Counted from the stretch's first letter, positions 18,576 through 27,989 are shown. The stretch: 64,000 bases of DNA from Burkholderia diffusa (GCF_001718315.1 NZ_CP013363.1:2542001-2606000), one strand, 5' to 3'. The notes: generated from the sequence alone by a model not told the origin. Numbers and translations are program-made.

Positions 18576-19610
18576 CTACGCCGTCGTTCGCCGTCCCGGC
18601 GCCGCCCCCGTCGTACCGCGCACCACCAGCCGCGGCACCGACGCCGTCCGCACGCGCGACGCATCGTCGATCTTCCCGCCCGCCTCGCGCAACGCGTTCA
18701 GCAGTTCGACCGCGAGCCCCGCAGCCTCGCCGGTCGGGATCGCGACGGTCGTCAGCGTCGGACGTGTATCGCTTGCCAGATGAATATCGGTGATGCCGAC
18801 GATCGACAGATCATCGGGCACGCGCCTGCCGCGATCGGCTGCCGCGTGCAGCGCGCCGATCGCGGGCAGGTCGTTGGTCGCGACCAGCGCGGTCAGCTCC
18901 GGATGCGCGTCGAGCAGCCGGCCCGCCGCGCGCACGCCGCCTTCGATCGAATCGTGCCCGGTGCCGATGCGCGACGCATCCAGCCCGGCTTCGCGCATCA
19001 CATCGACGAAGCCGTCATAGCGCGCGGCCTGCACGCCGTTTGCGGACCCGCCGACGATCATGCCGATTTCGCGATGGCCGAGCGCGAGCAGATGCCGAGT
19101 CGCGATCCGCCCCGCCTCGCGGAAATCCACCGCCACGCACGGCAACCCTTCGGGTGGCGCATCGGGCCGCTCCCACAAGCACAGCACGACCGGCACGCCG
19201 CGCCGTGCGACGTCGACCAGATCCGGCAGGTGCAGGTTCGCATTGGTCACGAGAATGCCTTCGGAGATCGTGCCGGCGATCTGGTCGAGATACGCGCGCC
19301 CCTGCAACGGATCTTCATTCGTATTGCAGACGATCAGGAATTGCCCGTTGCGCCGCACCGCGCGCTCGACCGCGAGCGCGAACTCCGGGTAGAACGGGTT
19401 CGCGATGCTCGATACCATCAGCGCGACCGTCGGCGCGCGCCCTTCCGCCAGCGCCCGCGCGGCCAGATGCGGCCGGTAGCCCAGCGCCTGCACCGCTTCG
19501 AGCACCCGCGCACGGGTGGCTTCGCCGACCCGGCCGCGGTTGCGCAGCACGTTCGAAACCGTCGCGGCCGTTACGCCGGCGCGGCGGGCCACTTCATCGA
19601 GTGTCGCCAT
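18576..19610 (-). CDS. LacI-family repressor of the galactoside operon
   Basis: This 344-residue LacI/GalR protein has the N-terminal helix-turn-helix and hinge (TLDEVARRAGVTAATVSNVL, residues 3-22, then LGYRPHLAARAL). The ligand domain is periplasmic-binding-like (VALMVSSIANPFYPEFALAVE, GMIVGGSANGVQAARYDGF, VGITDIHLASDTRPTLTTV). It is divergent from the ABC ATPase gene of the beta-galactosidase operon. A 24-bp near-perfect palindrome with the central CG expected of LacI operators stands between them. It probably represses the operon until a galactoside binds. The family and target are well supported; the inducer is inferred. Confidence 0.93.
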   Translation of the reverse strand: MATLDEVARRAGVTAATVSNVLRNRGRVGEATRARVLEAVQALGYRPHLAARALAEGRAPTVALMVSSIANPFYPEFALAVERAVRRNGQFLIVCNTNEDPLQGRAYLDQIAGTISEGILVTNANLHLPDLVDVARRGVPVVLCLWERPDAPPEGLPCVAVDFREAGRIATRHLLALGHREIGMIVGGSANGVQAARYDGFVDVMREAGLDASRIGTGHDSIEGGVRAAGRLLDAHPELTALVATNDLPAIGALHAAADRGRRVPDDLSIVGITDIHLASDTRPTLTTVAIPTGEAAGLAVELLNALREAGGKIDDASRVRTASVPRLVVRGTTGAAPGRRTTA

Positions 19611-19744
19611 CCGTTGCTCACTATATGAGACGTTGATCCAATATTTGCTTCACCCACCGAAGCGGCGCACTATCGCCGCACACCCTGCCGCCCGACCAAC
19701 GGGCGCGACTCGGCCGCGATCGCTATCGGCGCTTTTTTTGATCG

Positions 19745-19768
19745 CGATGGTTAAGCGCTTAAGCATCG
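19745..19768. promoter_or_regulatory. LacI-type operator in front of the galactoside operon
   Basis: The centre TTAAGCGCTTAA (19751-19762) is a perfect 12-bp palindrome with CG in the middle, as LacI-family operators have. The flanks CGATG (19745-19749) and CATCG (19764-19768) extend the symmetry, so only the G/G pair at 19750 and 19763 breaks it. It ends 32 bp before the ABC ATPase start and lies 134 bp from the lacI start. Confidence 0.85.
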
Positions 19769-19800
19769 ACGAAAGCGCATTAGAACATGGAGCGGAGACA

Positions 19801-20949
19801 ATGGCGAGCATCTCGATGCGGCGCGTGCAGAAAGCCTACGGCGAGCACGCGCCGGTCATTCGCGACGTCGATCTGGAGATCGGCGCACACGAGTTCTGCG
19901 TGTTCCTCGGTCCGTCCGGCTGCGGCAAGTCGACCCTGCTGCGGATGATCGCGGGCCTCGAGGATCTGAGCGACGGCGAGCTTTCGATCGACGGCCGCCG
20001 CGTCGACGACGTACCGGCCGCCGAGCGCGGCGTCGCGATGGTGTTCCAGAGCTACGCGCTGTTTCCGCACATGACGGTCTACGAGAACATGGCGTTCGGG
20101 CTGAAGCTCGCGCGCGTGCCGAAGGCCGAGATCGACCGGAAGGTGCGCGACGCCGCGCGGATCCTGCAGCTCGACACGCTGCTCGAGCGCAAGCCGAAGG
20201 CACTATCCGGCGGCCAGCGGCAGCGCGTCGCGATCGGCCGCGCGATCGTGCGCGAGCCCGGCGTGTTCCTGTTCGACGAACCGTTGTCGAACCTCGACGC
20301 GGCGTTGCGCGGCCAGACCCGCATCGAGATTGCGAAGCTGCACCGGCAGTTCGAACGCGCGAGCGTCGTCTACGTGACGCACGACCAGACCGAGGCGATG
20401 ACGCTCGCCGACAAGATCGTGCTGCTGCACGCCGGCGCGGATACCGCGCAGCATGGCAGCATCGCGCAGGTCGGTGCGCCGCTCGACCTCTATCACCATC
20501 CGGCGAGCCGCTTCGTCGCCGGCTTCATCGGCTCGCCGCGGATGAACTTCCTGCCGGCCGTCGTCGCTGCCTGCGACGCGCAACGCACGACCGTCACCGT
20601 CGTGCCGTCCGGCGAAACCTTCACGCTGCCGCGCGACGGCTCAGCCCTTGCGCCGGGCGCGGCGGTGACGCTCGGCATCCGCCCCGAACACCTGACCCTC
20701 GGTGCCGCGCACGACGCGACCACACTGGCGCGCGACGTCGTGCTCGTCGAGCGCCTCGGCGAGCAAACCTACGTGCACGTCGATCAGCCCGGCGGCACGC
20801 CGCTGATCGCGAAGGTCCCCGGCGATGCGCCGCTGCGTCGCGGCGAACGCGTGCACGCGCATGCGCCGGCCGCCGCCTGTCATCTCTTCACCGAAGACGG
20901 CCGCGCGGTGCCCGCGTGCGCCGACCTTCCCGTCCACCACTACGCATAA
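19801..20949 (+). CDS. Sugar ABC transporter ATP-binding protein (MalK/UgpC type)
   Basis: This 382-residue ATPase of the CUT1 class would power the permeases encoded downstream. Walker A is GPSGCGKST (near residue 38), the Q-loop is VFQSYALFPHMTVYENM, the signature is LSGGQRQRVAIGRA and Walker B is VFLFDEPLSNLDA. A C-terminal TOBE/regulatory domain follows (LGIRPEHLTL). It starts the operon, 32 bp after the LacI-type palindrome, and is 8 bp from the beta-galactosidase gene. The start at 19801 matches the family N-terminus MASISMRRVQKAYG. MalK-type ATPases can be shared among importers, so it may serve other systems. Confidence 0.94.
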   Translation: MASISMRRVQKAYGEHAPVIRDVDLEIGAHEFCVFLGPSGCGKSTLLRMIAGLEDLSDGELSIDGRRVDDVPAAERGVAMVFQSYALFPHMTVYENMAFGLKLARVPKAEIDRKVRDAARILQLDTLLERKPKALSGGQRQRVAIGRAIVREPGVFLFDEPLSNLDAALRGQTRIEIAKLHRQFERASVVYVTHDQTEAMTLADKIVLLHAGADTAQHGSIAQVGAPLDLYHHPASRFVAGFIGSPRMNFLPAVVAACDAQRTTVTVVPSGETFTLPRDGSALAPGAAVTLGIRPEHLTLGAAHDATTLARDVVLVERLGEQTYVHVDQPGGTPLIAKVPGDAPLRRGERVHAHAPAAACHLFTEDGRAVPACADLPVHHYA

Positions 20950-20957
20950 GGATCGGC

Positions 20958-22946
20958 ATGCGCCTCGGAGTCTGTTACTACCCGGAACACTGGCCGGAAT
21001 CGATGTGGGCCGACGACGCCCGCCGGATGAAGGCACTCGGCATCGCGCAGGTGCGGATCGCCGAATTCGCGTGGAGCCGCATCGAGCCGTCGCCGGGCGA
21101 ATACGACTGGGGCTGGCTCGACCGCGCGGTCGACGTGCTCGGCGCGGCCGGTCTCGAGATCGTGATGTGCACGCCCACCGCGACGCCGCCGAAGTGGCTC
21201 GTCGACCGTCACCCCGACATCCTCGCGATCGGCGCGGACGGCCGGCCGCGCACGTTCGGTTCGCGCCGCCACTACGACTTTTCGTCGCCGACTTATCTCG
21301 AAGCGTCGCGCCGCATCTGCTCGGCGGTGGCCGAACGCTACGGCCGCCACCCGGCCGTGCGCTACTGGCAGACCGACAACGAGCTCGGTTGCCACCAGAC
21401 GGTCGTCAGTTATTCGCCCGCCGCGCTCGTGCGTTTTCGCGCATGGCTGCAGGCGCGCTACGGCACGATCGACGCGCTGAACCGCGCGTGGGGTACCGTG
21501 TTCTGGAGCATGGAGTACCGGCATTTCGATGAAGTCGACGCGCCGGTCGGCACCGTGACCGAAGCGCATCCGTCGCACCGCCTCGACTACCGGCGCTTCG
21601 CGTCGGACGAGCTCGCGCGCTATCACCGGATGCAGGTCGCCGTGATCCGCACGCATTCGCCGGGCCGGCCCGTCGCGCACAATTTCATGCAGCTCTTCAC
21701 CGAGTTCGACCATTACGAAGTGGCGCGCGACCTCGACGTTGCGACGTGGGACAGCTATCCGCTCGGCGCGCTGGAAGAGCAATGGTTCGCCCCCGACGTG
21801 AAGGCGCGCTGGCTGCGCACCGGCCATCCGGATTTCGCGTCGTTCAATCACGATCTCTATCGCGGAATGTCGAAGCTGCCGTTCTGGGTGATGGAGCAGC
21901 AGCCGGGGCCCGTGAACTGGGCGCATTGGAACCCCGCGCCGCTGCCGGGCATGGTGCGCCTGTGGAGCTGGGAAGCGTTCGCGCACGGCGCCGGCTGCGT
22001 GTCGTACTTCCGCTGGCGTCAGGCGCCGTTCGCGCAGGAGCAGATGCATGCGGGCCTCCACACGCCGGACGATCGGCTCGACGAAGGCGGCCGCGAAGCG
22101 CAGCGCGTCGCACGCGAGATCGCGGCCGTGCTCGACGCCGGCGCCGACGCGAACGGCGCGGTGCGCGCCCCCGTCGCGCTCGTGTTCGACTACGAAGCGA
22201 AGTGGCTGTTCGAAGTGCAGCCGCAGGGCGCCGATTTCCACTACCCGCGCTTTGCGTTCGAGTACTACTCGGCGCTGCGTTCGCTGGGCCTCGACGTCGA
22301 CATCGTTTCCGCGCACGCACCGCTCGACGGCTATCGGCTTGTCGTCGTGCCGCCGCTGCCGATCGTGCCGGACGACTTCGCGGCACGGCTCGCCGCCTCG
22401 GGCGCGCATGCGGTGTTCGGCCCGCGCACCGGCTCGAAGACTGTCGATCTGCGGATTCCGCCGGCACTGCCGCCCGGCCCGCTTGCCTCAATCCTGCCGG
22501 TGCGCGTATGGCGCGTCGAATCGCTGCGGCCGAACGTGACCGAGCGGATCGACGGCACGTTGCACGACGGCGCACCGCTCACCGGCGACGCACGTCACTG
22601 GCGCGACCTCGTCGAGCTGAACGACGACGATGTGCACAGCGTCGTGCGCGCGCGCTTCGCCGACGGCCATCCGGCCTGGGTGTCGCACGGCACGCTGCAC
22701 TACTGGGCCGCGCTGTTCGACGATGCCACCACCGCGCGCCTGTTCGCCGACGTCGCAGTCGAAGCCGGCCTGACACCGTCGCCGCTCGGTGACGGCGTGC
22801 GCGTAAGCCGGCGCGGCGGCCTGACCTACGTATTCAACTACGGCAGCACGCCGCACACGATCGATGCGGTGCAGCCGTCCGCGTTCGTGGTCGGCGCCGC
22901 GCAGGTCGAGCGGCAAGGCGTCGCCGTGTACCGAAGCCGTTCGTAG
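20958..22946 (+). CDS. Family GH42 beta-galactosidase
   Basis: This 662-residue enzyme of glycoside hydrolase family 42 removes terminal beta-galactosyl (sometimes alpha-L-arabinopyranosyl) residues. The N-terminus MRLGVCYYPEHWPE is the family signature. The acid/base Glu142 lies in TDNELGCH and the nucleophile Glu313 in WVMEQQPGPVNW, both as known for GH42. The trimerisation and C-terminal domains are of normal length. There is no signal peptide, so it acts in the cytoplasm on imported oligosaccharides. It lies within the ABC transporter operon, 8 bp after the ATPase gene. Its products could feed the D-galactose-accepting oxidative pathway at 7712-16124. Confidence 0.95.
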   Translation: MRLGVCYYPEHWPESMWADDARRMKALGIAQVRIAEFAWSRIEPSPGEYDWGWLDRAVDVLGAAGLEIVMCTPTATPPKWLVDRHPDILAIGADGRPRTFGSRRHYDFSSPTYLEASRRICSAVAERYGRHPAVRYWQTDNELGCHQTVVSYSPAALVRFRAWLQARYGTIDALNRAWGTVFWSMEYRHFDEVDAPVGTVTEAHPSHRLDYRRFASDELARYHRMQVAVIRTHSPGRPVAHNFMQLFTEFDHYEVARDLDVATWDSYPLGALEEQWFAPDVKARWLRTGHPDFASFNHDLYRGMSKLPFWVMEQQPGPVNWAHWNPAPLPGMVRLWSWEAFAHGAGCVSYFRWRQAPFAQEQMHAGLHTPDDRLDEGGREAQRVAREIAAVLDAGADANGAVRAPVALVFDYEAKWLFEVQPQGADFHYPRFAFEYYSALRSLGLDVDIVSAHAPLDGYRLVVVPPLPIVPDDFAARLAASGAHAVFGPRTGSKTVDLRIPPALPPGPLASILPVRVWRVESLRPNVTERIDGTLHDGAPLTGDARHWRDLVELNDDDVHSVVRARFADGHPAWVSHGTLHYWAALFDDATTARLFADVAVEAGLTPSPLGDGVRVSRRGGLTYVFNYGSTPHTIDAVQPSAFVVGAAQVERQGVAVYRSRS

Positions 22947-23008
22947 CAACCGCCCCCGGCGCGCGACGCGCCGGTCAAGCACAACGACACACAGGAATGG
23001 AGACACAC

Positions 23009-24268
23009 ATGACACATCGCCCCCTTCGCGTCGCCGCCCGGCTTGCGACCGCCGCCGCCATCGCGTTCGCTTCGTTCGGCGCCGCGGCGCCGGCCAACGC
23101 GGGCACGCTGACGATCAACATCGCGTTCAAGGGCGCCAGCCAGCGCGCGGTCTGGCAGTCGACGCTCGAGGCGTTCCACAAGGCGCATCCCGACATCGAC
23201 GTGAAGCCCACCTTCGTCGACGAGGAAGCGTACAAGGTGCAGCTTCCCGCGTGGCTCACGACCGTCGCACCCGACGTCGTGAACTGGCACGCCGGCGAAC
23301 GCATGGCGTATTACGCGAGGCGCGGGCTGTTCGAGGGCCTGAGCGGCGACTGGAAGAAGAACGGCTGGGACGCGATGTACGCGTCGACGCGCGACGCATC
23401 GTCGTACAACGGCAAGCAGTACGCGGCGCCGACCGTCTACTACTCGTGGGGGCTGTTCTACCGCAAGGACCTGTTCCGCAAGGTCGGCATCGCCGACGAG
23501 CCGAAGACCTGGGACCAGTTCCTCGACGCATGCAAGAAGCTGAAGGCGGCCGGCATCACGCCGATTGCGATCGGCGGCCGCGACGCGTGGACGCTCGCCG
23601 GCTGGTTCGACTATCTCGACCTGCGCCTGAACGGCAATGCGTTCCACCAGCAGCTGATGGCCGGCGACGTGCCGTACACCGACCCGCGCGTGAAGAAGGT
23701 CTACACGACGTGGAAATCGCTGATCGATTCGGGCTACTTCATCGACAACGCGCTGTCCTACGATCTCGACGGCGCGCAGCCGTTCCTGTTCCAGGGCAAG
23801 GCCGCGATGATGCTGATGGGCACCTTCATCGCGGCGGGCTTTCCGCCGAACGTGAAGCAGGAAATGGGCTACTACCGCTTCCCGATCATCGACCCGAAGG
23901 TGCCGACCGCGGAGGACGGGCCGGTCGAATCGCTGCACATCCCGACGAAGGCGAAGAACAAGGCCGACGCGCATACGTTCCTCGCGTTCGTCGAAACGCC
24001 CGAAATAGGCGCGAAGCTCGCGGAAGGGCTCGGCTCGCTGTCGGCCAACAGCAAGTCGCCGGAACCGGCCGATCCGATCTCGCGAATCGGCTTCCGGATC
24101 CTCGCCGACACCCGCGGCGGCGTCGCTCAGTTCTACGACCGCGACATGACGAAGGAAATGGCCGACGAAGGGATGAAGGGGATGCAGCAGTTCCTCGCGA
24201 ATCCTGCGCAGCTCGACACCGTGCTCGCGCAACTCGAGCAGACCCGCAAGCGGATCTACAAGAAGTAA
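23009..24268 (+). CDS. Sugar ABC transporter substrate-binding protein
   Basis: This 419-residue protein of the MalE-like (family 1) binding proteins has a clear signal peptide (Arg-rich start, core AAAIAFASFGAAAPA, cleavage after ANA). Mature features include TLTINIAFKGASQRAVWQ, APDVVNWHAGERMAYYARRG and PTVYYSWGLFYRKDLFRKVG, which shape the two-lobed sugar site. GGAG sits 8 bases before the ATG at 23009, so this start is preferred to the one at 22997. It is followed by two permease genes. Galactosides or galacto-oligosaccharides are the likely ligand because a GH42 enzyme is encoded in the same operon. Confidence 0.93.
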   Translation: MTHRPLRVAARLATAAAIAFASFGAAAPANAGTLTINIAFKGASQRAVWQSTLEAFHKAHPDIDVKPTFVDEEAYKVQLPAWLTTVAPDVVNWHAGERMAYYARRGLFEGLSGDWKKNGWDAMYASTRDASSYNGKQYAAPTVYYSWGLFYRKDLFRKVGIADEPKTWDQFLDACKKLKAAGITPIAIGGRDAWTLAGWFDYLDLRLNGNAFHQQLMAGDVPYTDPRVKKVYTTWKSLIDSGYFIDNALSYDLDGAQPFLFQGKAAMMLMGTFIAAGFPPNVKQEMGYYRFPIIDPKVPTAEDGPVESLHIPTKAKNKADAHTFLAFVETPEIGAKLAEGLGSLSANSKSPEPADPISRIGFRILADTRGGVAQFYDRDMTKEMADEGMKGMQQFLANPAQLDTVLAQLEQTRKRIYKK

Positions 24269-24322
24269 CCGCACGACCCCGGCGGCGGCCCCGTGCCGCC
24301 GCGTCCGCCCAGGAGGCTTGCC

Positions 24323-25279
24323 GTGTCCAGTCCGATCACGTCCAGACCCGTCGAAACACCTGTCGCACCGGCCGCCGCGCCGCCGGCCGGCAGGTCGCCC
24401 GCCGCGCTGCGCGCGCGCCGCCCGTCGCCGGCCGTGCGGCGGCAACGGCGCGCCGCGTGGCTCTTTCTCGCGCCAGCGTGCGCCATGGTTGCCGTCTATG
24501 TGATCTGGCCGATCCTGTCGACGCTGTGGCTGAGCCTTTGCAACTGGGACGGGATGACCGAGCGCACGTTCGTCGGTCTCGCCAACTACGCCGAGCTGCT
24601 GCACGCGCCGACGTTCTACACCGCGCTGCGCAACAACGTGATCTGGCTCGCGCTGTTCATGCTCGCGCCGCCGCTCGGCCTCGCGCTCGCGCTGTACCTG
24701 AACCAGGCGGTGGCCGGCATCCGGCTCGTGAAGTCGCTGTTCTTCGCGCCGTTCGTGTTGTCGGGCGTGGTCGTCGGCCTGATCTTCTCGTGGTTCTACG
24801 ATCCGACCTTCGGGCTGCTCGCGTTGATTGCCGGACACGGAATTCCGGTACTCGGCGATGCGCGCTACGCGACGTTCGGCATCGTATTCGCCGCGCTGTG
24901 GCCTCAAACCGCGTATTGCATGATCCTGTACCTCACCGGCCTCACGTCGGTGAACCCGGAACAGATCGAAGCGGCGCGGATGGAAGGCGCGCGCGGCTTC
25001 GCGCTGCTGTGGCACGTCGTGCTGCCGCAGTTGCGACCCACCACGTTCATGGCGATCGTCGTCACGGTGATCGGCGCGTTGCGCAGCTTCGACCTGATCT
25101 CGGTGATGACGGGCGGCGGCCCGTTCGAGAGCTCCACCGTGCTCGCGTATTACATGTACGACCAGGCGATCAAGTACTACCGGCTCGGCTATTCCGCGGC
25201 GATCGCGGTCGTGCTGTTCGCGATCATGCTCGTCTACATCGTGTTCCAGTTGCGCCGCATGCTGCGCAACGAGCAGTGA
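24323..25279 (+). CDS. Sugar ABC transporter permease (MalF type)
   Basis: This 318-residue inner-membrane permease has a Pro/Ala/Arg-rich cytoplasmic tail (about 45 residues) and six membrane segments (the first is AWLFLAPACAMVAVYVIWPIL). The EAA loop that contacts the ATPase is EAARMEGARGFALLWHVVLP. A GTG start at 24323 is chosen because a perfect AGGAGG lies 6 bases upstream of it. It pairs with the permease gene 21 bp downstream to form the CUT1-type channel of the galactoside importer. Confidence 0.93.
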   Translation: MSSPITSRPVETPVAPAAAPPAGRSPAALRARRPSPAVRRQRRAAWLFLAPACAMVAVYVIWPILSTLWLSLCNWDGMTERTFVGLANYAELLHAPTFYTALRNNVIWLALFMLAPPLGLALALYLNQAVAGIRLVKSLFFAPFVLSGVVVGLIFSWFYDPTFGLLALIAGHGIPVLGDARYATFGIVFAALWPQTAYCMILYLTGLTSVNPEQIEAARMEGARGFALLWHVVLPQLRPTTFMAIVVTVIGALRSFDLISVMTGGGPFESSTVLAYYMYDQAIKYYRLGYSAAIAVVLFAIMLVYIVFQLRRMLRNEQ

Positions 25280-25300
25280 CATTCCGGGGATGCCTTCATC

Positions 25301-26152
25301 ATGTTTCCGACACCCGTTGCCCACTGGAAGCCGGTCTCGCGCCGGCTGTACAAGCTGTCGCTGCCCGTCGCGCTGGTGATCTGGCTGCTGCCGATGATCG
25401 CGGTGTTCGTCACGTCGGTGCGCTCGACCGAGGAACTGGTCGAAGGCCACTATTGGGGCTGGCCGCGACACTTCTCGATGATCGAGAACTATCGCGACGC
25501 GCTGACCACGTCGCCGATGCTGCATTACTTCTGGAACAGCGTGCAGATCACGGTGCCGTCGGTGCTCGGGTCGATCGCGCTGGCCGCGATGGCCGGGTTC
25601 GCGCTGGCGACTTACCGATTTCGCGGGAATGCCGCGTTGTTCGGCACGTTCGTCGCGGGGAACTTCGTGCCCGTGCAGGTGCTGATGATTCCCGTGCGGG
25701 ATCTGTCGCTCAGGCTTGGGGTATTCAATACGGTCGAAGCGTTGATTCTCTTTCACGTCGCGTTTCAGACGGGGTTCTGTACGCTGTTTCTGCGCAATTT
25801 CATCAAGCAGTTGCCGTTCGAGCTGATCGAGGCGGCGCGGATCGAGGGCGCGGGGGAGTGGACGGTGTTCTGGCGGATCGTGTTGCCGCTGATCCGGCCG
25901 GCGTTGGCGGCGCTTGCCATTCTCGTGTTCACGTTCGTGTGGAACGATTACTTCTGGGCACTGTGCCTTACGCAGGGCGACGAGGCTGCGCCGATTACCG
26001 CAGGGGTCGCGGCGCTGAAGGGGCAATGGACGACTTCATGGAACCTTGTCTCGGCCGGGTCGATTCTTGCCGCGTTGCCATCGGTCGCGATGTTCTTCGC
26101 GATGCAGAAGCATTTCGTGGCCGGGCTCACGTTCGGGGCGACGAAAGGTTGA
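25301..26152 (+). CDS. Sugar ABC transporter permease (MalG type)
   Basis: This 283-residue second permease of the importer has six membrane segments, starting with SLPVALVIWLLPMIAVFVTSV. The EAA loop is EAARIEGAGEWTVFWRIVLPLIRP near residues 185-208. It ends the operon, and a strong intrinsic terminator follows 63 bp after its stop codon. The N-terminal ATG at 25301 is preceded by GGGGATG-type purine-rich sequence. It functions only together with the preceding permease, binding protein and ATPase. Confidence 0.93.
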   Translation: MFPTPVAHWKPVSRRLYKLSLPVALVIWLLPMIAVFVTSVRSTEELVEGHYWGWPRHFSMIENYRDALTTSPMLHYFWNSVQITVPSVLGSIALAAMAGFALATYRFRGNAALFGTFVAGNFVPVQVLMIPVRDLSLRLGVFNTVEALILFHVAFQTGFCTLFLRNFIKQLPFELIEAARIEGAGEWTVFWRIVLPLIRPALAALAILVFTFVWNDYFWALCLTQGDEAAPITAGVAALKGQWTTSWNLVSAGSILAALPSVAMFFAMQKHFVAGLTFGATKG

Positions 26153-26215
26153 ACTCACCCTGATCGCCGATCGCCGATCGTCGATTCGGATCTCCCCCTC
26201 TTCATCGAGAGGATT

Positions 26216-26239
26216 GCCCGCTTCGGCGGGCTTTTTTTT
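26216..26239 (+). terminator. Intrinsic terminator of the galactoside operon
   Basis: GCCCGC (26216-26221), the stable loop TTCG and GCGGGC (26226-26231) are followed by eight T (26232-26239). This is a textbook Rho-independent terminator for the rightward operon. Confidence 0.95.
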
Positions 26240-26312
26240 GTTCCGCGCAGCGTGCCGCGACGCGCGGCACCCATTCTCGGCACGCCTGGCGAAAATTACC
26301 GAAGCAGGTCTG

Positions 26313-27794
26313 TTACGCGTCGCCCGGCCGATCTTCCCGCAACCTCGCCTCCACGGCACCGATGTTCTTCTCATGCGCGACCAGCATCAACGACAGCGCG
26401 TGATGGATATCCGGATCGCCGAGCGTGGGCAGCAGTGCCTGCAGTTTGCGCACGACCCAGCGTTGCCCGCGGTTCAAGAAGGCCATCCGCTCGGTCAGAT
26501 CGTCGATCGCCATCGCCTTCTCATAGAACGCGCCTGTCGCGCGCGACGGTGTCGCACCGAGCGTTCGAATCGCATCGACGAGCACGCTGCACCAATGCGC
26601 TTCGTCCTGCCGAACATGCGCGATCAATCGGTGAAGTTCCGCATCTTCAGTCACCTCTGATGCAGTCTCGGACGCAACGCGCGCCCCCGCCCGCTCCGCC
26701 TCCAGCAGTTCGTCGAGCGCCGCGAGCAATGCCGTGCGATCCTCATTCGCGTCGACCGCCGACGAAGTCGCCGCCCCTTTCTCGACAATCGCCGCCGCAT
26801 CGCGCACGATCCGACGCAGCACGTCGCCAGCCGATTCGATCGCTCGAATTCGCCCTGCTCCCGTGCCCGCATACAACGCCATCGCCTCGAAATCACCGGT
26901 CATCGTACGCAGCGGCGAATCAGTGCTGAACAGATAAATCGGCCGACCTTCTTCGTCGCCGATCACCACGCGCCCTTCGCCGAACGGATCGCCGCGCTCG
27001 CCACGCGTCACGCTCGATGGCAGCACACGAACTCGCGCACCGCGCGGCCAGTTGATGTGAAAGATGTCGGTCAACAGCGTGTCGCCCTCACGCGCATCGA
27101 CGATCCGCTGCTGGTGATACGCGTGCGCGAACGACTCGTGCGTCGCGATGAAGGCCGTACCCATCACCGCCCCTTGCGCACCGAGCGCCATTGCGGCGGC
27201 AACGTCCGCGCCGTCGACGATCCCGCCCGCGGCGAGCACCGGCAACCGCGTCGCGCGCATCACTTCAGGCAACAGCTCGGCCAATGGCCGATCGCCACGC
27301 ACGTGGCCGCCAGCCTCGCGCCCCTGAGCGATCAGCGCCTGCGCCCCCGCCGCCTCCGCCGCGCGCGCATCGTCGAGCGAGCCCACCTGGTGAACCACCC
27401 GCACGCCCGCATCGCGCAGACGACGCACGACGCCCGGCATCACGTCCCAGAACAACGCAACGACGGGCACGCGCAATTCGATACACGCGTCGATCTGCGC
27501 ATCGAGCAATTCGGGCGGCGTCGACGCGGGAATCAGATTCACACCGAACGGCCGCTCGGTCGCCGCACGCACCCGCTCGACCTCGCGCCGAATCAGCGTG
27601 ACCGGCTCCCGCACCATCCCGAGAAAACCGAATCCGCCAGCGGCGCTTACCGCACTCGCGAGCTCCGCCCGCGCGACGCCGCCCATGCCCGCGAGCACGA
27701 TCGGCCATGCACAGCCGAGCAGGTCGCAGACGGGGCGATGCAGGATCTGGACGGCGCGGGCCTCGGGCCCGTCGCCACGCGTCGGAATCGACAT
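26313..27794 (-). CDS. Nitronate monooxygenase-like FMN protein with extra C-terminal helical domain
   Basis: This 493-residue protein begins with an NPD/nitronate-monooxygenase TIM barrel of about 330 residues. Visible motifs are LAGMGGVARAELASAVSAAGGFGFL (about 34-58), the FMN-contact segment IAQGREAGGHVRG (about 155-167), LAAGGIVDG, and GAQGAVMGTAFIATHES. After a middle section (MTGDFEAMALYAGTGAGRI) there is an added C-terminal part of about 140 residues, rich in helices (HVRQDEAHWCSVLVDAIR, MAIDDLTERMAFLNRGQRWVVRKL). It looks ferritin-like and is not part of a minimal NMO. The start MSIPTRGD is preceded by AAGGAGGAC. It probably oxidises alkyl nitronates or is an enoyl reductase-like flavoprotein; the substrate is unknown. 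Confidence 0.85.
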   Translation of the reverse strand: MSIPTRGDGPEARAVQILHRPVCDLLGCAWPIVLAGMGGVARAELASAVSAAGGFGFLGMVREPVTLIRREVERVRAATERPFGVNLIPASTPPELLDAQIDACIELRVPVVALFWDVMPGVVRRLRDAGVRVVHQVGSLDDARAAEAAGAQALIAQGREAGGHVRGDRPLAELLPEVMRATRLPVLAAGGIVDGADVAAAMALGAQGAVMGTAFIATHESFAHAYHQQRIVDAREGDTLLTDIFHINWPRGARVRVLPSSVTRGERGDPFGEGRVVIGDEEGRPIYLFSTDSPLRTMTGDFEAMALYAGTGAGRIRAIESAGDVLRRIVRDAAAIVEKGAATSSAVDANEDRTALLAALDELLEAERAGARVASETASEVTEDAELHRLIAHVRQDEAHWCSVLVDAIRTLGATPSRATGAFYEKAMAIDDLTERMAFLNRGQRWVVRKLQALLPTLGDPDIHHALSLMLVAHEKNIGAVEARLREDRPGDA

Positions 27795-27903
27795 GCAGCG
27801 TCCTCCTTCAAGGATCGGCGGCGCGTCACGATCAACCGCGAAGATGTGTATCGCGCAAGGGCGAAACGGGTCGTGTCGGGCCACGCATCGAATGGATCAT
27901 ATT

Positions 27904-27960
27904 GTGACATATTCGCCGACAACGCCGCACGGCGAGCGCAATATGTCTGATACATGTCAC
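27904..27960. promoter_or_regulatory. Inverted-repeat region upstream of the NMO-like gene
   Basis: In the 195-bp gap before the NMO-like gene, GTGACAT (27904-27910) is mirrored by ATGTCAC (27954-27960). Nested inside, GACATATT (27906-27913) is mirrored by AATATGTC (27941-27948). The spacing of several helical turns suggests two regulator sites or a hairpin. No regulator can be named; the GntR gene next to it uses a different motif. Confidence 0.4.
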
Positions 27961-27989
27961 GGTGCCAACAGCCACGCCGGCTCGCGCGC

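Noticed and set aside
22838..26026. A 1062-codon open frame on the minus strand opposite the galactoside operon, and similar long antisense frames elsewhere (for example 7685-11467 plus, 30453-32885 minus, 40630-43419 minus)
   Set aside because: They mirror real genes, are Arg/His-rich with no recognisable domain, and arise because high-GC third positions remove stop codons on the opposite strand.
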